Source of the DNA: Aralia elata
Taxonomy: Eukaryota; Streptophyta; Magnoliopsida; Apiales; Araliaceae
Length of the DNA stretch: 64,000 nt
NCBI GenBank assembly: GCA_034770075.1
Contig: CM068386.1
Span: 47,462,896-47,526,895, forward strand
Direction: 5' to 3'
Shown here: positions 10,861 through 23,004 of the stretch, piece after piece
How the letters are laid out: each line of letters starts with the position of its first letter
Numbering within the stretch: position 1 is the stretch's first letter
Made by a program: the position numbers and the translations under genes
Notes under the pieces: model-generated
The model's database searches: none
What the model saw: the letters and a program-made list of their open reading frames with translations, nothing else
Told to the model about the DNA's origin: nothing

Positions 10861-13800
10861 TATGACACCCCCAAATTTAGGTACAAATACCTCGAATCTA
10901 GTGCTCATGATAAAGTACATCTATACACCTCTAAAAAACATAAATTAACTAAATGCAGAATAAATAAACATATGTCGTTCATTACAAAAGGTTTAATACG
11001 GTCCCAAGGTCTATAACGTTAAATAAATACATCGCAGAGTACAATAATAATACAAAACGATTCCACGATTACATAACAGGATAGTACATATAACTATTCC
11101 TTAAGCTTTCCTTTTCCTTTGTCCGCTTTGGAACTCCCCAACTTAACTATAATAGGTTCATTATATAGCAAGGGTGAGCAACTACTTTGCTCAGCAAGTT
11201 TAAAATGAATAAAGAGGATATATCATGAATGAATGAGAATAATAATCACACAATTCAACAATTTAAGAACATTGAAGAAATAGCTGACAATATAATCAAA
11301 GTTCAAATGAAATAATGAATATTGATTATCTACTGCTGAGTGGTCCAATAGACCATGAACGTTTTGGCCAAAGGATCAGTCATTCAACTAACCCTTTTAA
11401 ACGCCTGGCCCATCAGTAGTACTTGAGGGGATCAACCTCTCGTACCCTATATATATGCATAACATTTAACTCTGACTGCATCGAATAATCGACACATTAA
11501 AATCCCCTAATAAGGGTTGCTCTCATAGTCCAAGAATCCATACCAACAATCGGTTTGGATAGCTTTTAAAAGTAATAACCTGTACATGTCTAGCCGAAAC
11601 AAATGGCGTAGACTATTTCCTTAAATAGTTCATGAATGAAAAACTTACATTTCACAGTCCAACAACAGATAATGAATTCAAATGCACAAGATGCGAATAT
11701 CAATAATTATCCTTGATATTGAGTAATTGACAATAATTAATCCACTAATATGGTTTGAAAGTAATGACTCCATTTGAGTCATGAAACTTGCAACAATATA
11801 CAACATTTGTATAAGATAGGGAACTTGCTCAAATAAAAATAGTTGAGTAAGGAACTTGCAATAATATAGAATGATTGCTCAATCAATAAATAACTCACAT
11901 AATAAACAAAAGTTGTACAGTTGGGAAAACCTGCCCAATGTTAAATTGAGCTAGGGTAAGGAAACCTGCCCAACACAAGGGTTAGACAAGCGTTAGGAAA
12001 CTTGCCTAACATATACCTGTTTGCACGGAATAAAAATAGTGCATAAGGTTTAGAAACTTGCCTGATGCGCTGCTATAATATTATAACACACGCTCCTTAA
12101 TATCCTACACATGTAAATATATATTCGTATAACAATTAGTCATATAAAGACTAGGTTTAAAATAGACATAGCATCATTAAAACACATTAATTGCCACTAC
12201 GACTACCCATGCGGGGGTCTAAGGGGGCAGCGCCTCTGGAAGCCAAACGTAAGTTGCATCCAGGTTACTCAATTTACGCCTTAAGACAATACCAATTTGG
12301 TTGACCCTTAATAATTAAGAAATTAAGGCTTAACAAGGTATAAATAACTAACTTATCTAATCATTTTGTACAAAAAAATATAAGTTTTGGACTCGTTGGA
12401 AAAATGCACTAGGTCCGACCCGACCTGACCCGGCCTGACTGAACCGACCCGATCCAGACACGGAATTAATGCTGCGCCTGAGGCTCATTGCTAGAACCCA
12501 CGCTGCGACGTCGTTCCTGTGTCCTGACACTGCCACATGGCGTCACTGTGGCGTGAAGCTTAGTATTAGAAGCCACACTGCAGCGTGAACTCCGTTTCCT
12601 GTCTTTTGTCACGTGGCGCTGCAACGCCAAGCTTAGTGCTCGGAAGCGTTGCTGCGGCGTGAGCTCCGTTCATTTCCCTTTTATACCCCTCGCTGCGGCG
12701 ACGACTGCAAGGCTTATGAATGACGCTGCGGCGTCATACACCAGTAGCCGAATTCTGGGTTTGATCCCATTTAGCGACTCCGACCTCCGGCCATTCCAAC
12801 CTTCATATCTCCTCCTACACACGTTTAAATTGGTCCATTTCGGACTCTATGGACTCCTAATTCATGGGCTACAACATATAAAAAATGTAGAAGCACCCAT
12901 AAACATTAACAAGTCCAAATCTTTGATCAAAGTACAAAGTTATGCTCTATTTTTCGAGTTCTTGACAAGTTTTACAAAAATCATTACTACGAACTCGTTT
13001 TAACTCCTTTTTGCTCTATTCCAACTGGGTTATGAAGGTAACCCGTGGAACTACAATACCATAACAACAAATAAAATTAACAAACACGAAATCATAGCTT
13101 TACAGTCCTCTAAAAGTCCAAACTGTCCAAGTTCATGTCCAAAGTTCATTGTTCTTGCTCCATTAAGTAAAGGTATGAATTTGTTCTATTTTTGTTCCAC
13201 TTTAATGTTATTAATGTCTTACATAACCTCTTAACAACATTTACAAACATCTAGAACAAACAAAAACATCAATAATCGCCATAAATCCGACCCACAAGGC
13301 TAAGAGCTCAAAACTAAGAAAAACTCAAAAATCTTAATGAAAATCAAATGAAATGGATTGTGGTTGATTTTTTACCTCTATAAATCCTTCTAGAGGTTAA
13401 GAAGATTGTTAAGCTTTGCTTTGAGGGTTTCTTCTTGCTTGAATTCTCTTCTTCCTCCACTCGTGCGCTTCTCATTCTTCTTTCTTTCTTCTTCTACGAC
13501 GACTCTCTTCCCTTTTTCCGGCGACTTTCTCCTTTTTCCTTCTTCCCCTCTACAGCTTTCTCTCTCTATCTGCTGATGGAATGGGAGAGAATGAATGATT
13601 TGGGAGAAGTGGAGGGAGTGATTTAGGGAGAAATGGGTTGGTTGCTCAATGTTGCCCGACCCTCCCCTATACTCTCTCATTTGATTGGTCTAAAAATGGT
13701 GGGTTGCTTCCCTCTTGGAGTAACAAGCCAAAATAAATACCCAAATACACAAAAATATATCCGAAAACTCCCACTTTTGTACCCAATTTGGTAAATAACT

Positions 13801-14261
13801 CTACCCAAAATTAAAATGGGTACTCCCATAAATTATTGGGACGTATAAAAATAATTATTATGAGATTTGTCCATTTATTCGGAACACCCATATAATACAT
13901 TTCAGATATAAATTAAATCACTAACGAGCTCAAATAAATATTCCAGCGCTGGGAAAAATTATCACTTCGCTCACACGTATTAATGAAATTTATTAAAATA
14001 GAAAAAGACACAAAAATATTATGGCATGAATAGTGCCTCGAAAAACGTGCACCGTGAATAGTTATTTAGCGACGCTACGCGAAATCAATTATTCACTTAA
14101 ACAAAACTATAACACGTAAAATTTCCCGCATTCACATAATACAGGTTGTCACACAACTTTTAAACATGCAACACAAAAATAATATTAATAAAATATAATA
14201 TATCCATTAATATTCAAAAAATTCGAATTACAAGGCAAATCCAGAATTTCCGATTGTTGCA
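10861..14261 (-). repeat. 5' LTR of chromovirus A
   Basis: Right copy of the 3.4 kb LTR. It begins TATGACACCC on the plus strand and ends GTTGCA, next to the TCCAG duplication. It differs from the left LTR at roughly ten sites in the first 125 bases, with fewer differences in later stretches, so the insertion is not recent. It carries the same GGAAACTTGC units and GC palindrome block. Confidence 0.93.
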
Positions 14262-14866
14262 TCCAGGCATGTTTACAATCCCATGGAAAATAGGTAATAC
14301 CAGATTTGAGAGAGCCATGTTAGATCTAAGAGCGTCAATAAATGTCATGTCATTAGCTATATTTGCTTCTTTAAATTTAGGCCCTTTAAAACAAACTGGT
14401 GTTATTATTCAATTGGTTGATCGTACTAACACTTACCCTCAAGGGGTAATTGAAGATGTCTTGGTGGAGGTGAAGAACTAATCTTTCCTACAGATTTTTA
14501 CATTGTGGATATGGAGGATGACAAATCTCCAAATCCCTCGCATATCTTGTTAGGGAGGCCATTTATGAAAACAACAAAGACAGTGATTGATATACACAAT
14601 GGAACCTTAACTATGGAATTTGATGGTAAAAAGATACAATTCAACATATATGAGGCCATAAGGTATCCTAGTGATGTTAATCCTATTTTTGCTATTGACA
14701 TTATTGACTCTTTAGTGCAGGGATCTTTTGAACACATACATAAGGAAAGTTTGGAGGTTGTCATCACCAACAGTTTGGAGATGGATAAAGATGAAGAGAT
14801 TGAACAGAATCAGGAATTGAAGGAGGTTGTAGCTGCATTGCATTCTTTACCTAAAATTTTAGATTA
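14262..14866 (+). pseudogene. Protease region of Athila B
   Basis: Aspartic-protease-like region. The active-site motif reads LDLRASIN where relatives have DLGAS, so the glycine after the active-site pair is replaced by Arg. ILLGRPFM near 14548-14571 is the conserved second half. A frameshift near 14480 separates the two halves, and the second half (14505-14867) ends in a stop after LPKILD. Confidence 0.8.
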
Positions 14867-16480
14867 GTATGCAGTCCAATCCATTCAATTCCCTGTTTCT
14901 CATCAAAATTGTTACTATCTGTGGTGCACGCTCCAATCCTAGAATTGAAACCATTACCTGCAATATGCATATTTAGGGACTAATGATACATTACTTGTGA
15001 TTATTACTAGTAATCTAACCAAAGTGTTAGAGGATAAATTGCTAAGAGTCCTAAGGGACCATGTCACAATTTTTGGTTGGACAATAGCATATATCAAAGG
15101 AATAAATCCTGCGATGTGCATGCATAAGATTTTGTTAGAAGATAGAGCAAGGCCCACTAGAGAAGCACAAAGAAGACTAAATCCACCCATAATGGAGGTA
15201 GTAAAAAAGGAGGTGCTCAAATTGCTTGATGCAGGTATAATCTACCCCATTTCAGACAGTCAATGGGTGAGTCCAGTACAGGTAGTACCAAAGAAATCTG
15301 GAATTATAGTCGTCAAGAATGACAACAATGAGTTAGTGCCCACACGTATTCAAACAGGATGGAGAATGTGTATTGATTATAGAAAATTGAATGTTGTAAC
15401 AAGAAAAGATCACTTTCCTCTTCCTTTCATTGATCAAATGTTAGAACGATTGGCTGGGCATGCTTAATATTGGTTTCTAGATGGTTTTTTAGGTTATAAC
15501 CAAATTGTGATTGCACCCGAAAACCAGGAAAAAACCACATTTACATGCCCATTCGGTATATTTGCATATCGTAGGATGTTTTTTGGACTTGGTAATGCAC
15601 CAGGTACTTCCCAGAGATGCATGGTGAGTATATTTTCTGATCTTTTAAAAAATTGCATAGAGGTATTTATGGATGATTTCATAATTCATGGTGATTCTTT
15701 GGATATATGCTTGGATAATTTGACTCGTGTGCTAGACAGATGCTTAGAGACTAATCTTGTTCTTAATTAGAAAAAATGTCATTTTATGGTAGAACAAGGT
15801 ATAGTACTTGGTCATGTTGTGTCAGCTAAATGTTTAGAAGTTGATAAAGCTAAGATAGATGTTATTTCTGCTTTGCCTTACCCCGTAAGTGTACGGGAGA
15901 TTCGTTTTTTTCTTGGACATGCAAGATTCTATCGTAGGTTTATCAAAGATTTCTCAAAGATAGCTCTGCCATTGTGTAAATTGCTGCAAAAGATTGAGGA
16001 ATTCCAGTTTTTCGAAGTGTGCAAGGAGGCGTTTGACAAGTTGAAGAGCCTATTGACCTCTGCACCTGTGATTCAACCACCAAATTGGAATTTGCCCTTT
16101 GAAATCATGTGTGATGCAAGCAATTATGCAGTGGGAGTTGTTTTAGGCCAAAGGATTGATAAAGCTGTCCATGCCATATACTATGCTTCGTGAACTCTAA
16201 ACTCTGCTCAGATTAACTACTCTACAACCGAGAAAGAACTTTTATATGTTGTTTTAGCTTTAGACAAGTTTAGATCTTATCTTCTTGGTACTAAAGTAGT
16301 AGTTTATTCTGACCATGCTACTCTCAGATATTTGCTGACTAAGAAGGACTCAAAACCCAGAATTATCAGATGGATTCTGCTGCTGCAAGAATTTGACTTG
16401 GAGATCAAGGATAAGAAAGGAGCAGAAAATTTAGTGGCAGATCACTTGAGTAGGTTGATGAGAAATGAGGAGGTACTACC
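14867..16480 (+). pseudogene. RT and RNase H of Athila B
   Basis: RT core in order: GWTIAYIKGINP; the palm with RMCIDYRKLN near 15363-15392; FMDDFIIHG, with the catalytic DD, near 15667-15693; then RFFLGHARFYRRFIKDF. RNase H begins CDASNYAVGVVLGQ near 16111, and its second part lies around 16300-16480 (VVYSDHATLRYLL, then EIKDKKGAENLVADHLSRL). In-frame stops lie near 15465, 15768 and 16191. All catalytic blocks remain recognisable, but the protein cannot be read through. Confidence 0.87.
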
Positions 16481-17831
16481 ATTGCATGATTCCTTTCCAG
16501 ATGAACATCTACTTTCTATTCATGAGGAATTGCCCTGGTATGCTAACATTGTCAATTATTTAGCAAGTGCATATTTCCCAAGTGAATTCTCTAGATCACA
16601 GAAAGATAAACTTAAGAGTGATGCCAAGTATTATGTATGGGATGATCTATATCCATGGAAATTCTGTGCTGATCGGGTAGTTAAAAAGTGTGTGCCAAAT
16701 AATGAATTCTTATCTATCTTAACCTTTTGTCACTCTTATGCTTGTGGAGGACACTTTGGACCAAAAAGGACTGCTCATAAGGTTTTAGAAAGTGATTTTT
16801 ATTCACCAATAATTTTTAAAGATTCCTATTTATTTTGTAAATCATGTGCGAATTGTCAAAAGACAGGTAATATATCACATAGGAATTAAATGCCACAAAC
16901 TCCTATTTTAATTGTTAAGATCTTTGATGTTTGGGGTATTGATTTTATGGGGACCATTTTCTGCTGCTTATGGTAATGTTTACATTGTTTTGGCTATTGA
17001 TTATGTTTACAAATGGGTGGAAGCTAAAGCTACCCGTACTGATGATTCTAAAGTTGCTACAAATTTTGTCAAATTTAACATATTTGTTAGGTTTGGGACT
17101 CTGAGGGCTATCATCAGTGATAGAGGAACTCATTTTTGTAATAGGATGTTAGTCGCACTATTCAAGAAGTACAATATGTTACACAAGGTTTCTACATTCG
17201 ATCATCCACAAAGCAATGGGCAGGCTGAAGTGTCTAACCGTGAGGTTAAGTCCATTGTGGAGAAGGTAGTTAAGCCAAATAGAAAAGATTGGAGTCTGAG
17301 GTTGGAAGATGCATTGTGGTCTTATAGAACCGCATACAAAACTCCCATTATTATGTCCTCATATATGCTGGTGTTTGGGAAACCATATCATCTACCTGTG
17401 GAGTTAGAGCACAAGGCTTATTGGTCAATTAAGCAATGTAACATGGGCATGGATCAAACGGGAGTGCATAGGAAGTTAAAGTTGCAAGAGTTGGAAGAAT
17501 TGCGGAATGAATCGTGTGAGAGTTCTAAAGTATACAAGGCTAAGACAAAAGTTTTCCATGATAAACAGATTTTGAGGAAGACTTTCACTATTGGAAAAAA
17601 GTTCTCCTTTACAATTCAAGGCTGAAATTGTTTCCAGATAAGTTGCGTTCTCGTTGGGAAGGTCTATTTGTTATCTCTAATATTTTTCCTCATGGTGCTA
17701 TAGATATTCAAAATCCAAAAACGGGGATAATTTTCAAGGTGAATGGTCACCGACTCAAACCATTTTATGAAGGCTATCATGTGGAGGATATTGAGGTGGT
17801 GGCTTTGGTGAATCCAGTTTATGAGGATTGA
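16481..17831 (+). pseudogene. Integrase of Athila B
   Basis: Zinc-binding region (CHSYACGGHFGPKRT and CKSCANC, near 16729-16860), then the catalytic core: DFMG followed by a short break near 16950, IISDRGTHF (second Asp) near 17113, and NGQAEVSNRE (Glu) near 17215. The C-terminal domain (LRSRWEGLFVI, then VNGHRLKPFYEG) ends in TGA at 17829-17831. Breaks are a stop at 16887 and frameshifts near 16950 and 17620. The conserved post-pol hairpins start 11 bases after this stop. Confidence 0.87.
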
Positions 17832-17841
17832 GAAGATCGAC

Positions 17842-17890
17842 GTCGGGCTAACGACATTAAACAAATGCGCTACTTGGGAGGCAACCCAAG
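17842..17890 (+). promoter_or_regulatory. Post-pol double hairpin of Athila B
   Basis: Hairpin 1 has stem GTCG/CGAC and loop GGCTAA (17842-17855). After ATTAAACAAATGCGCTA comes hairpin 2 with stem CTTGGG/CCCAAG and loop AGGCAA (17873-17890). The same arrangement follows pol in E, F, G and H. Function is unknown. Confidence 0.7.
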
Positions 17891-18409
17891 ATTTCAGATT
17901 TGTTATCCCTTCTTATTTATTAGTTTCTTGTTATTTAGTTACTTCTTCTTTGCATAATTTTCTTACATTGGGGACAATCTAAGGTTTAAGTGTGGGGGAG
18001 GGGTTTAGGTTAGTTTATTCTTAGCTTAAATTGCCTCAGAATTGCTTCAATAGTTTAAGTTTTTCTCGATTAAAAAAAACTAATTTTATTTGGCTAAGCT
18101 TTTGAAGGTTGTGGTTGTAGAGTGAAAATTGATGCTAATTGATAGAATTTGTTTGATGCTTAATTGATTAAGGAATGATAATAACTGAGTCAGGATCCAC
18201 AGTTAACTGATTTTGGTTGAATTTGTGTTCCATGAGTACTTGAATGTGAGACACATGTTTATTTGACTAAGTTACATGTGGGGTCTGACTATGTGCACTA
18301 ATTTCATGATTTAGAACTGTTTAACTGCTTATTTTGTTTACAGAACCAAGCTAAAGAAAATTGAAAAAATAAGTTAAAAAAAAAGAAGTGCATAATCATG
18401 TGGTGGGTT

Positions 18410-18537
18410 GAGATAGAGCGTAAAACACACTCTCCCATAAATACATGCAGATAAGTGAGATGGAGCGTAAAATGCACTCACTTGCTGAAAAAGAAAAGAA
18501 TGTGTATAGTGTGATATTGAGCATAAAATGCAATCAC
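18410..18537 (+). repeat. Three-copy hairpin array in the 3' UTR of B
   Basis: Copies at 18410-18432, 18454-18482 and 18511-18537. Each has an outer arm, five bases like ATGGA, inner stem GCRT/AYGC-like, loop AAA, one A, and the complementary arm. Copy 2 arms are AGTGAG/CTCACT and copy 3 arms are GTGAT/ATCAC, so pairing is kept while the sequence changes. Copy 1 is weaker, with one inner mismatch. Confidence 0.75.
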
Positions 18538-18866
18538 CTATAAAATTTGAAGTTGAAGGTTCTATTGGGTGAAAAAGAATAGCAGGAAATTAGATTCTGA
18601 GTTGGGAGTCAGTTGTGCACAGTTGTTGTTCCATATGAGCTGAGTTGAGTATTCATATTGATCATAAAGAAGATACTTATGTGGATGCGATTTAATTTAA
18701 AGATGTTCAGTGGTGAATGACAAGGTTGTTGTTGTAAATTGATTGATAAAGTGTTGATCAAATTTCTGTTGATTAGTGTTGATTTTCATGGTTGGTTATT
18801 GAATGACAGTCTTTGAAAGTTTGGTTGAATAGAGTTCAGTTGATTTCAATATGACCTTTGTTTTGG

Positions 18867-18901
18867 TTTACACGAGGACGTGTAAAGGCTAAGTGTGGGG
18901 G
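18867..18901 (+). other. Hairpin plus polypurine tract before the 3' LTR of B
   Basis: Perfect 8-base stem TTTACACG/CGTGTAAA around loop AGGA (18867-18886), then AAGTGTGGGGG (18891-18901), then AATT and the LTR. The stem sequence differs wholly from E-H (TTTGCTTG/CAAGCAAA or close), but the geometry is the same. Confidence 0.8.
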
Positions 18902-18905
18902 AATT

Positions 18906-19280
18906 TGATAAGTGCACAATATTCATATATTTTGATTCCTTTATGTTTAGTTTTATTACATGTTTTATGTGTATATGAGTTTAGTAAGGTGTTTATTGAT
19001 TTTAGGAGGAAATGGAGCTAAACAGGGAAAAAGAGAAAAATGGATCAAAATGGGCGTGCAAGGAGAAAAAGAGATAACAGAAAGAACTTATAGGCCACGA
19101 CGCTCCAAATCATGGGCCGTGGTGCTGGACTCTGAGCCACGACGCTCAAATGCTGAGTCGCAGTGTGCGAGGTCTTCCGCGGGCGCGTGGCTGTGCAACA
19201 GATTTCTCCTAGCGTTGTTATTTTTGAAGATTCTAATGTAACATGGAATATTATTTCTTTGAGCCTTAGGACTTTGACCT
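18906..19280 (+). repeat. 3' LTR of Athila B, first part
   Basis: LTR starts TGATAAGTGC directly after the purine tract. At 19095-19200 is a GC-rich block with two CCACGACGCTC units. It is interrupted at 19280 by element C and continues at 28303 (after duplication GACCT at 28303-28307). Confidence 0.82.
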
Positions 19281-21077
19281 TGAAAGTAGTATGCACACAA
19301 GCCAATCATATTTGATATGGTGTAGCATATACTTTGTAATCTTATTCGATTGTTAAAGGCATTTTACTTTATCTACATAGTGTTGTTATATTAAATGTGA
19401 TAAACCCATAGTTTTGAGTAATGCTTTTAGAATCATAATGGTGATCATGCTAATGAGATATAAATTCTAGATAGCTCATAAACTAAAATCGTTCCTAATC
19501 GATGGATTACTAAAAAGGGGATTAGTGAATCCGGATAGATTAGTACATACGTTGCTTGCTCTTATGAAGAGGATGATTGATCTCATAATCATTTGTGTGG
19601 AGACACTAAAGCAAGTATGTAGGTGATTATTAGAGAATAAGTTCACTGAACGTGGCTCGCTAAGGAATACCTAATGGAGTTTTACTCGCCTATTAATAGG
19701 AATTCCTCTAGTGATAGTAGTACAAGTGATCCTTGGACTTGAGATCATCATAGTATCTTGTGTGTGATGAGTTATACTTTGACATGTCCCTTAAGACCCT
19801 TAGGGTATATCAAAGGGTATGATTGAGTATAATAAGTTATGCATGGAGATAGGTGAATGATCAACAAAGAATCTACCATTTCTAGTAAAAGGAGAGGATG
19901 TCCTATGTGATTTGATAAATGACGACTCAGAAGTCTTTGGCCGAAGCAGAATAAAATTAGAAAGGAGTTTCTAATTTGCATTAATCAGAGTTGTGCATTT
20001 GAGAATTGAAATACATATAATTAAATAAAATAAGACTTGACAGTAATTCTATGTCTTATATTTAATTGGGACATTGTATGGTAGAAGGATTGAATTGTAC
20101 GGTAACTATGCACTAAAAGGTTCTTTTGTGATTAATGTTAAAATCTATATTATCTGGAAAGTCGTTGATCGCTAAGGGGGCTTACCCTTATTATAGAATA
20201 AATATTATTTATTTAAATGAATTAAATAGTTTAATTTATTTATTTAAATAAAATTAGAATTGTTCTAATTGATTTATTCACAACCGGTTTAATATGGACA
20301 ACCTAAAGGGTCACACCGCAAAAGAAAAATATTTATTTAAGAAGTAAATGGGATAATCGAAATAATAAGTTAAGTGTATTTAATTTAATCTGTGGAGATA
20401 GAATAGATTAAATAGCTTAATATTTATTATTTAATATTTTGAAAATATTAAATATAAATTAATAAGGGGAGTCTTATTATTATTATTACTATTATTTAGT
20501 TCCTAATAGGGATTGGGAATTAATTAATAGAAGTACTCTCTCATAAATTCCTAATTGGATTAGGAGTTTAATTAATTAAAGGAGTTTAATTAAAATAAAA
20601 ACCCCAATCCTAAATAGTTTATGAGGGTTCCCTATATCTATAAATAAGAGGGGTCTTATCATGATTTAGGGTTAAACAGTTACACACTCTTGCATTAGAT
20701 TGTGGAGAGTACTTACAACTTCTATAGAGATAGAAACTACGGTTTTTCCAACACCCATCTTCTTGAATAACTATTCTTCCTTGGTGGATCACCTCTAGAG
20801 GCCAAACACTTGGGTGGCTAACGTTGATCAAGAAAAGGAATTTAGTCAGTAGAATTCAAGGAGAATGCGAAGGAATTGGAGGTGAACTTGTACCGGAGAA
20901 AGAACGGTTCTACGAGGGTATAATTTCTTAATCTCTATCTCTTTCGTTTATATCGTTAATTGAGCACATAGATTGATCATGGTGATGGTTTGTATAAAAT
21001 TTTAAAATCAGTTTTATCGCGCTTCTGCACTATTTATGTAATTTGATTGCATGTCCGCGCTATATACAAACCTAACA
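19281..21077 (+). repeat. 5' LTR of Copia element C
   Basis: Direct repeat of 26503-28302, TG to CA. The first 150 bases differ from the other LTR at about six sites, and many later stretches are nearly identical. It contains AT-rich sequence, a possible TATA-like TATAAATAAG near 20636, and short ORFs that are not conserved genes. Confidence 0.93.
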
Positions 21078-21078
21078 G

Positions 21079-21090
21079 TGGTATCAGAGC
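21079..21090 (+). other. Primer binding site of Copia element C
   Basis: TGGTATCAGAGC one base after the 5' LTR, an exact complement of the initiator tRNA-Met 3' end. Confidence 0.93.
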
Positions 21091-21192
21091 CTAATCTTGT
21101 GCTAATTATCGATTTTGATGATTCCATGTGTGTATGATATGCGATTGGATCGAAATTTTTGGGCAGAATCTATTTTTCTGAATCTGCTACGC

Positions 21193-21312
21193 GACGCAGC
21201 TGTGCCGTTCCCAGTTCAATTTGGAGCGTAGCTGCGCCCAAACCCAGAAAGTCGTTTCTAGGGTTCAGCGCAGCTGCGCCGTTTCCCAGTTCATTCTGGG
21301 CGCAGCTGCGCC
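21193..21312 (+). repeat. Four GC palindromes in the Copia leader
   Basis: Copies at 21193-21206, 21223-21238, 21267-21280 and 21298-21312, with consensus GGCGCAGCTGCGCC, a perfect palindrome. Some are separated by a shared CCCAGTTCA word. Confidence 0.8.
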
Positions 21313-21385
21313 GGACAGCAGAATCCGAAAAAATAATTTTTCCTTCAATTAAAATAAATGGTTTATTTAATTGATATAAGTTTAG

Positions 21386-21739
21386 AATAAAGGAGTTTAT
21401 TCACATATGGAATATGATTCCATGTTTCCTAGAATAAAGGAGTTTATTCACATATGGAATAGGATTCCATGTTTCCTTAAAAAATAAAGATGTTTATTTT
21501 GATAAGGAATATGATTCAACATATTTTATTTTCCAACAATTTTAAGTTAAAATAAAAGAGTTTGTTTTGAACTTAAAATTGGATTCCATGTTAATTGAAA
21601 TAAAAGAGTTTATTTTAATTTGGAATTTGATTAAAAATAAAGAAGATTATTTTTATTCAAAATTGGATAAAATAAAATAAATAAGTTTATTATGATTTAA
21701 ATTTTGATCAAAATAAAGGAGTTTATTTTTGTTTCAAAA
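21386..21739 (+). repeat. AT-rich hairpin array in the Copia leader
   Basis: Seven or eight hairpins, each with core AAATAAA/TTTATTT around a purine-rich four-base loop (GGAG, GATG, AGAG). Clear copies are 21386-21401, 21433-21448, 21481-21500, 21549-21568, 21593-21620, 21626-21662 and 21702-21739. Outer arms differ between copies yet stay complementary, for example AAGTT/AACTT, AATTG/TAATT (with a wobble) and TTTTGA/TCAAAA. Confidence 0.65.
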
Positions 21740-22504
21740 TTGGATTTCTAGTAAACTTTTAATTGCCCATTAAATGATATCAATGCATATATGGAATGGT
21801 TTTATTATTCATGAGATGAATGTTATTTATTGATACATATAGAGATATGTATGATAATAAATAGGGATTGATTATGGACTATTGACCAATGTGTGATTGA
21901 ATTTATTTTAGAGGATGCTTGAATGTATGAGTTTTTATAAATGGGGTCTGCGTACCTCGTCTTCTCTAGTTTTTTCTTGATGTAAATTCTATCTTCCTCC
22001 TATGTACCTCCCCTTGACTGCTGATCAAGGTTTCTATTTATTGTAAATAGTTTATGTAATAGGTTTAGTTAGAAGTACTTGAAGAATTGGAGACAAAGGA
22101 GCAAGGAGCGCTTGAAGACCCGTTTGTAATGGAGCCCGGGTTTAAATGTAATAGTTATATTTAAATTTTGTTCTTGCACCCTAGGTTTGACCTTTTGGTT
22201 CACTTGGTGGCTCTAGTGAACCAAACTAGAATAAAAGTCCATAATTAATCCGGGTAGAATATAGTATTCTATATGTGCATGCTTACTATGTATATATTAT
22301 ATATTATATAACATGATTCGCATGTTAAATAATATGACGCATACTTTATATATATATGTGCATGCGCGCTAAACAAGATGAGATAAATAATAACAAACCC
22401 CTCAAAAAATCATATTAAGTCCTAAGCGTTCAAAGATATTCGGAATATCGAACGTCGCCTTCTAGCATGGTAAAGCAATAAAGTATTAAATATTTAATAT
22501 GAGT

Positions 22505-22799
22505 TTGTTGTGCACACAGAAGGCGAGTATTAAATATTTAAGATGTTGTTTTATCACATTTGATGCTTATTAAGGAATTAAACATTACTGCTTTGTTGTG
22601 CACACACAAGGGCGGTCTTTTTCTCTTCACATATATGGAAGTACTAGGTTGGACTTAACTTAGATTATTTTAGTTCGGATGTGCACACACTTGACCATTA
22701 TAATCTAAGAGATAAAATACAAGGAGTCACATAGTGATATAATTGACAATAGTTGTCTACCTATTTATTTATATATTGTTTGTTGTGCACACACAAGGC
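22505..22799 (+). repeat. Four TGTGCACA-centred repeats in the Copia leader
   Basis: TTGTTGTGCACACACAAGG-like units near 22505, 22593, 22678 and 22777, spaced by 80-100 bases, most ending in a GGCG/GGC word. The core TGTGCACA is a palindrome. Confidence 0.65.
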
Positions 22800-23004
22800 T
22801 ATATACATTTGAAATGGGATCCTTATTCTCACTAGCAAATCTTTAATTAGATTTGCCGTACTATATAATGAGGGTAATATAGTTTGATGAAAAAGTGAGA
22901 GGTACCAATTTAAAATAAAGACCTAATTTATTTTGGTAATTATTTAATAAATGAATGTATGCTGAAATGTTGTTAAACTACAAATTCATTTATAGAATTT
23001 TACA

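Larger units (their letters stand above)
1372..14261 (-). mobile_element. Tekay/Del-type Ty3/Gypsy chromovirus A, full length, nested in B
   Basis: The element is complete, about 12.9 kb, on the minus strand and flanked by the 5-base duplication TCCAG (1367-1371 and 14262-14266). LTRs of 3377 and 3401 bases begin TGYAAC on the minus strand. An initiator-Met PBS lies beside the right (5') LTR and a purine tract beside the left (3') LTR. Internal order on the minus strand is an extra upstream ORF, gag, protease, RT, RNase H, integrase and chromodomain. The chromodomain plus very long LTRs is the Tekay/Del pattern. Many stops and frameshifts show it is old. Confidence 0.92.
17891..18905 (+). other. 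3' UTR of Athila B
   Basis: About 1 kb of AT-rich non-coding sequence between integrase and 3' LTR. It holds a first hairpin/purine-tract module at 17967-17998 (ATTG/CAAT around GGGA, then AAGTGTGGGGG), the hairpin array at 18410-18537 and a second module at 18867-18901. I see no ORF worth calling. Confidence 0.75.
14262..19280 (+). mobile_element. Athila element B, segment 2 (protease to 3' LTR)
   Basis: Resumes the reading frame cut at 1371 and runs through protease, RT, RNase H, integrase, a 1 kb 3' UTR and the first 375 bases of the 3' LTR. It stops at GACCT (19276-19280), where Copia element C is inserted. B has no third ORF: only about 75 bases separate the post-pol hairpins from the first polypurine module. 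Confidence 0.88.
21091..23004 (+). other. 1.9 kb leader of Copia element C
   Basis: Unusually long, non-coding, highly structured leader between PBS and gag. It contains a GC palindrome block (21193-21312), an AT-rich hairpin array (21386-21739) and four TGTGCACA-centred repeats (22505-22799). No ORF is supported. Confidence 0.75.

Noticed and set aside
12659..13003. 114-codon ORF in the 5' LTR of A
   Set aside because: It arises from the GC palindrome block, and only a shorter broken version exists in the other LTR (3169-3369).
13390..13680. 96-codon minus-strand ORF in the 5' LTR of A, in the sense of the element
   Set aside because: Arg/Glu/Lys-rich reading of a purine tract; not preserved in the other LTR.
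18410..18537. Short spaced repeats considered as a CRISPR-like array
   Set aside because: Eukaryotic retrotransposon context, only three copies, unequal spacers and a hairpin that explains the repetition.
21079..21090. tRNA gene
   Set aside because: Only the 12-base complement of a tRNA 3' end is present, which is the primer binding site.
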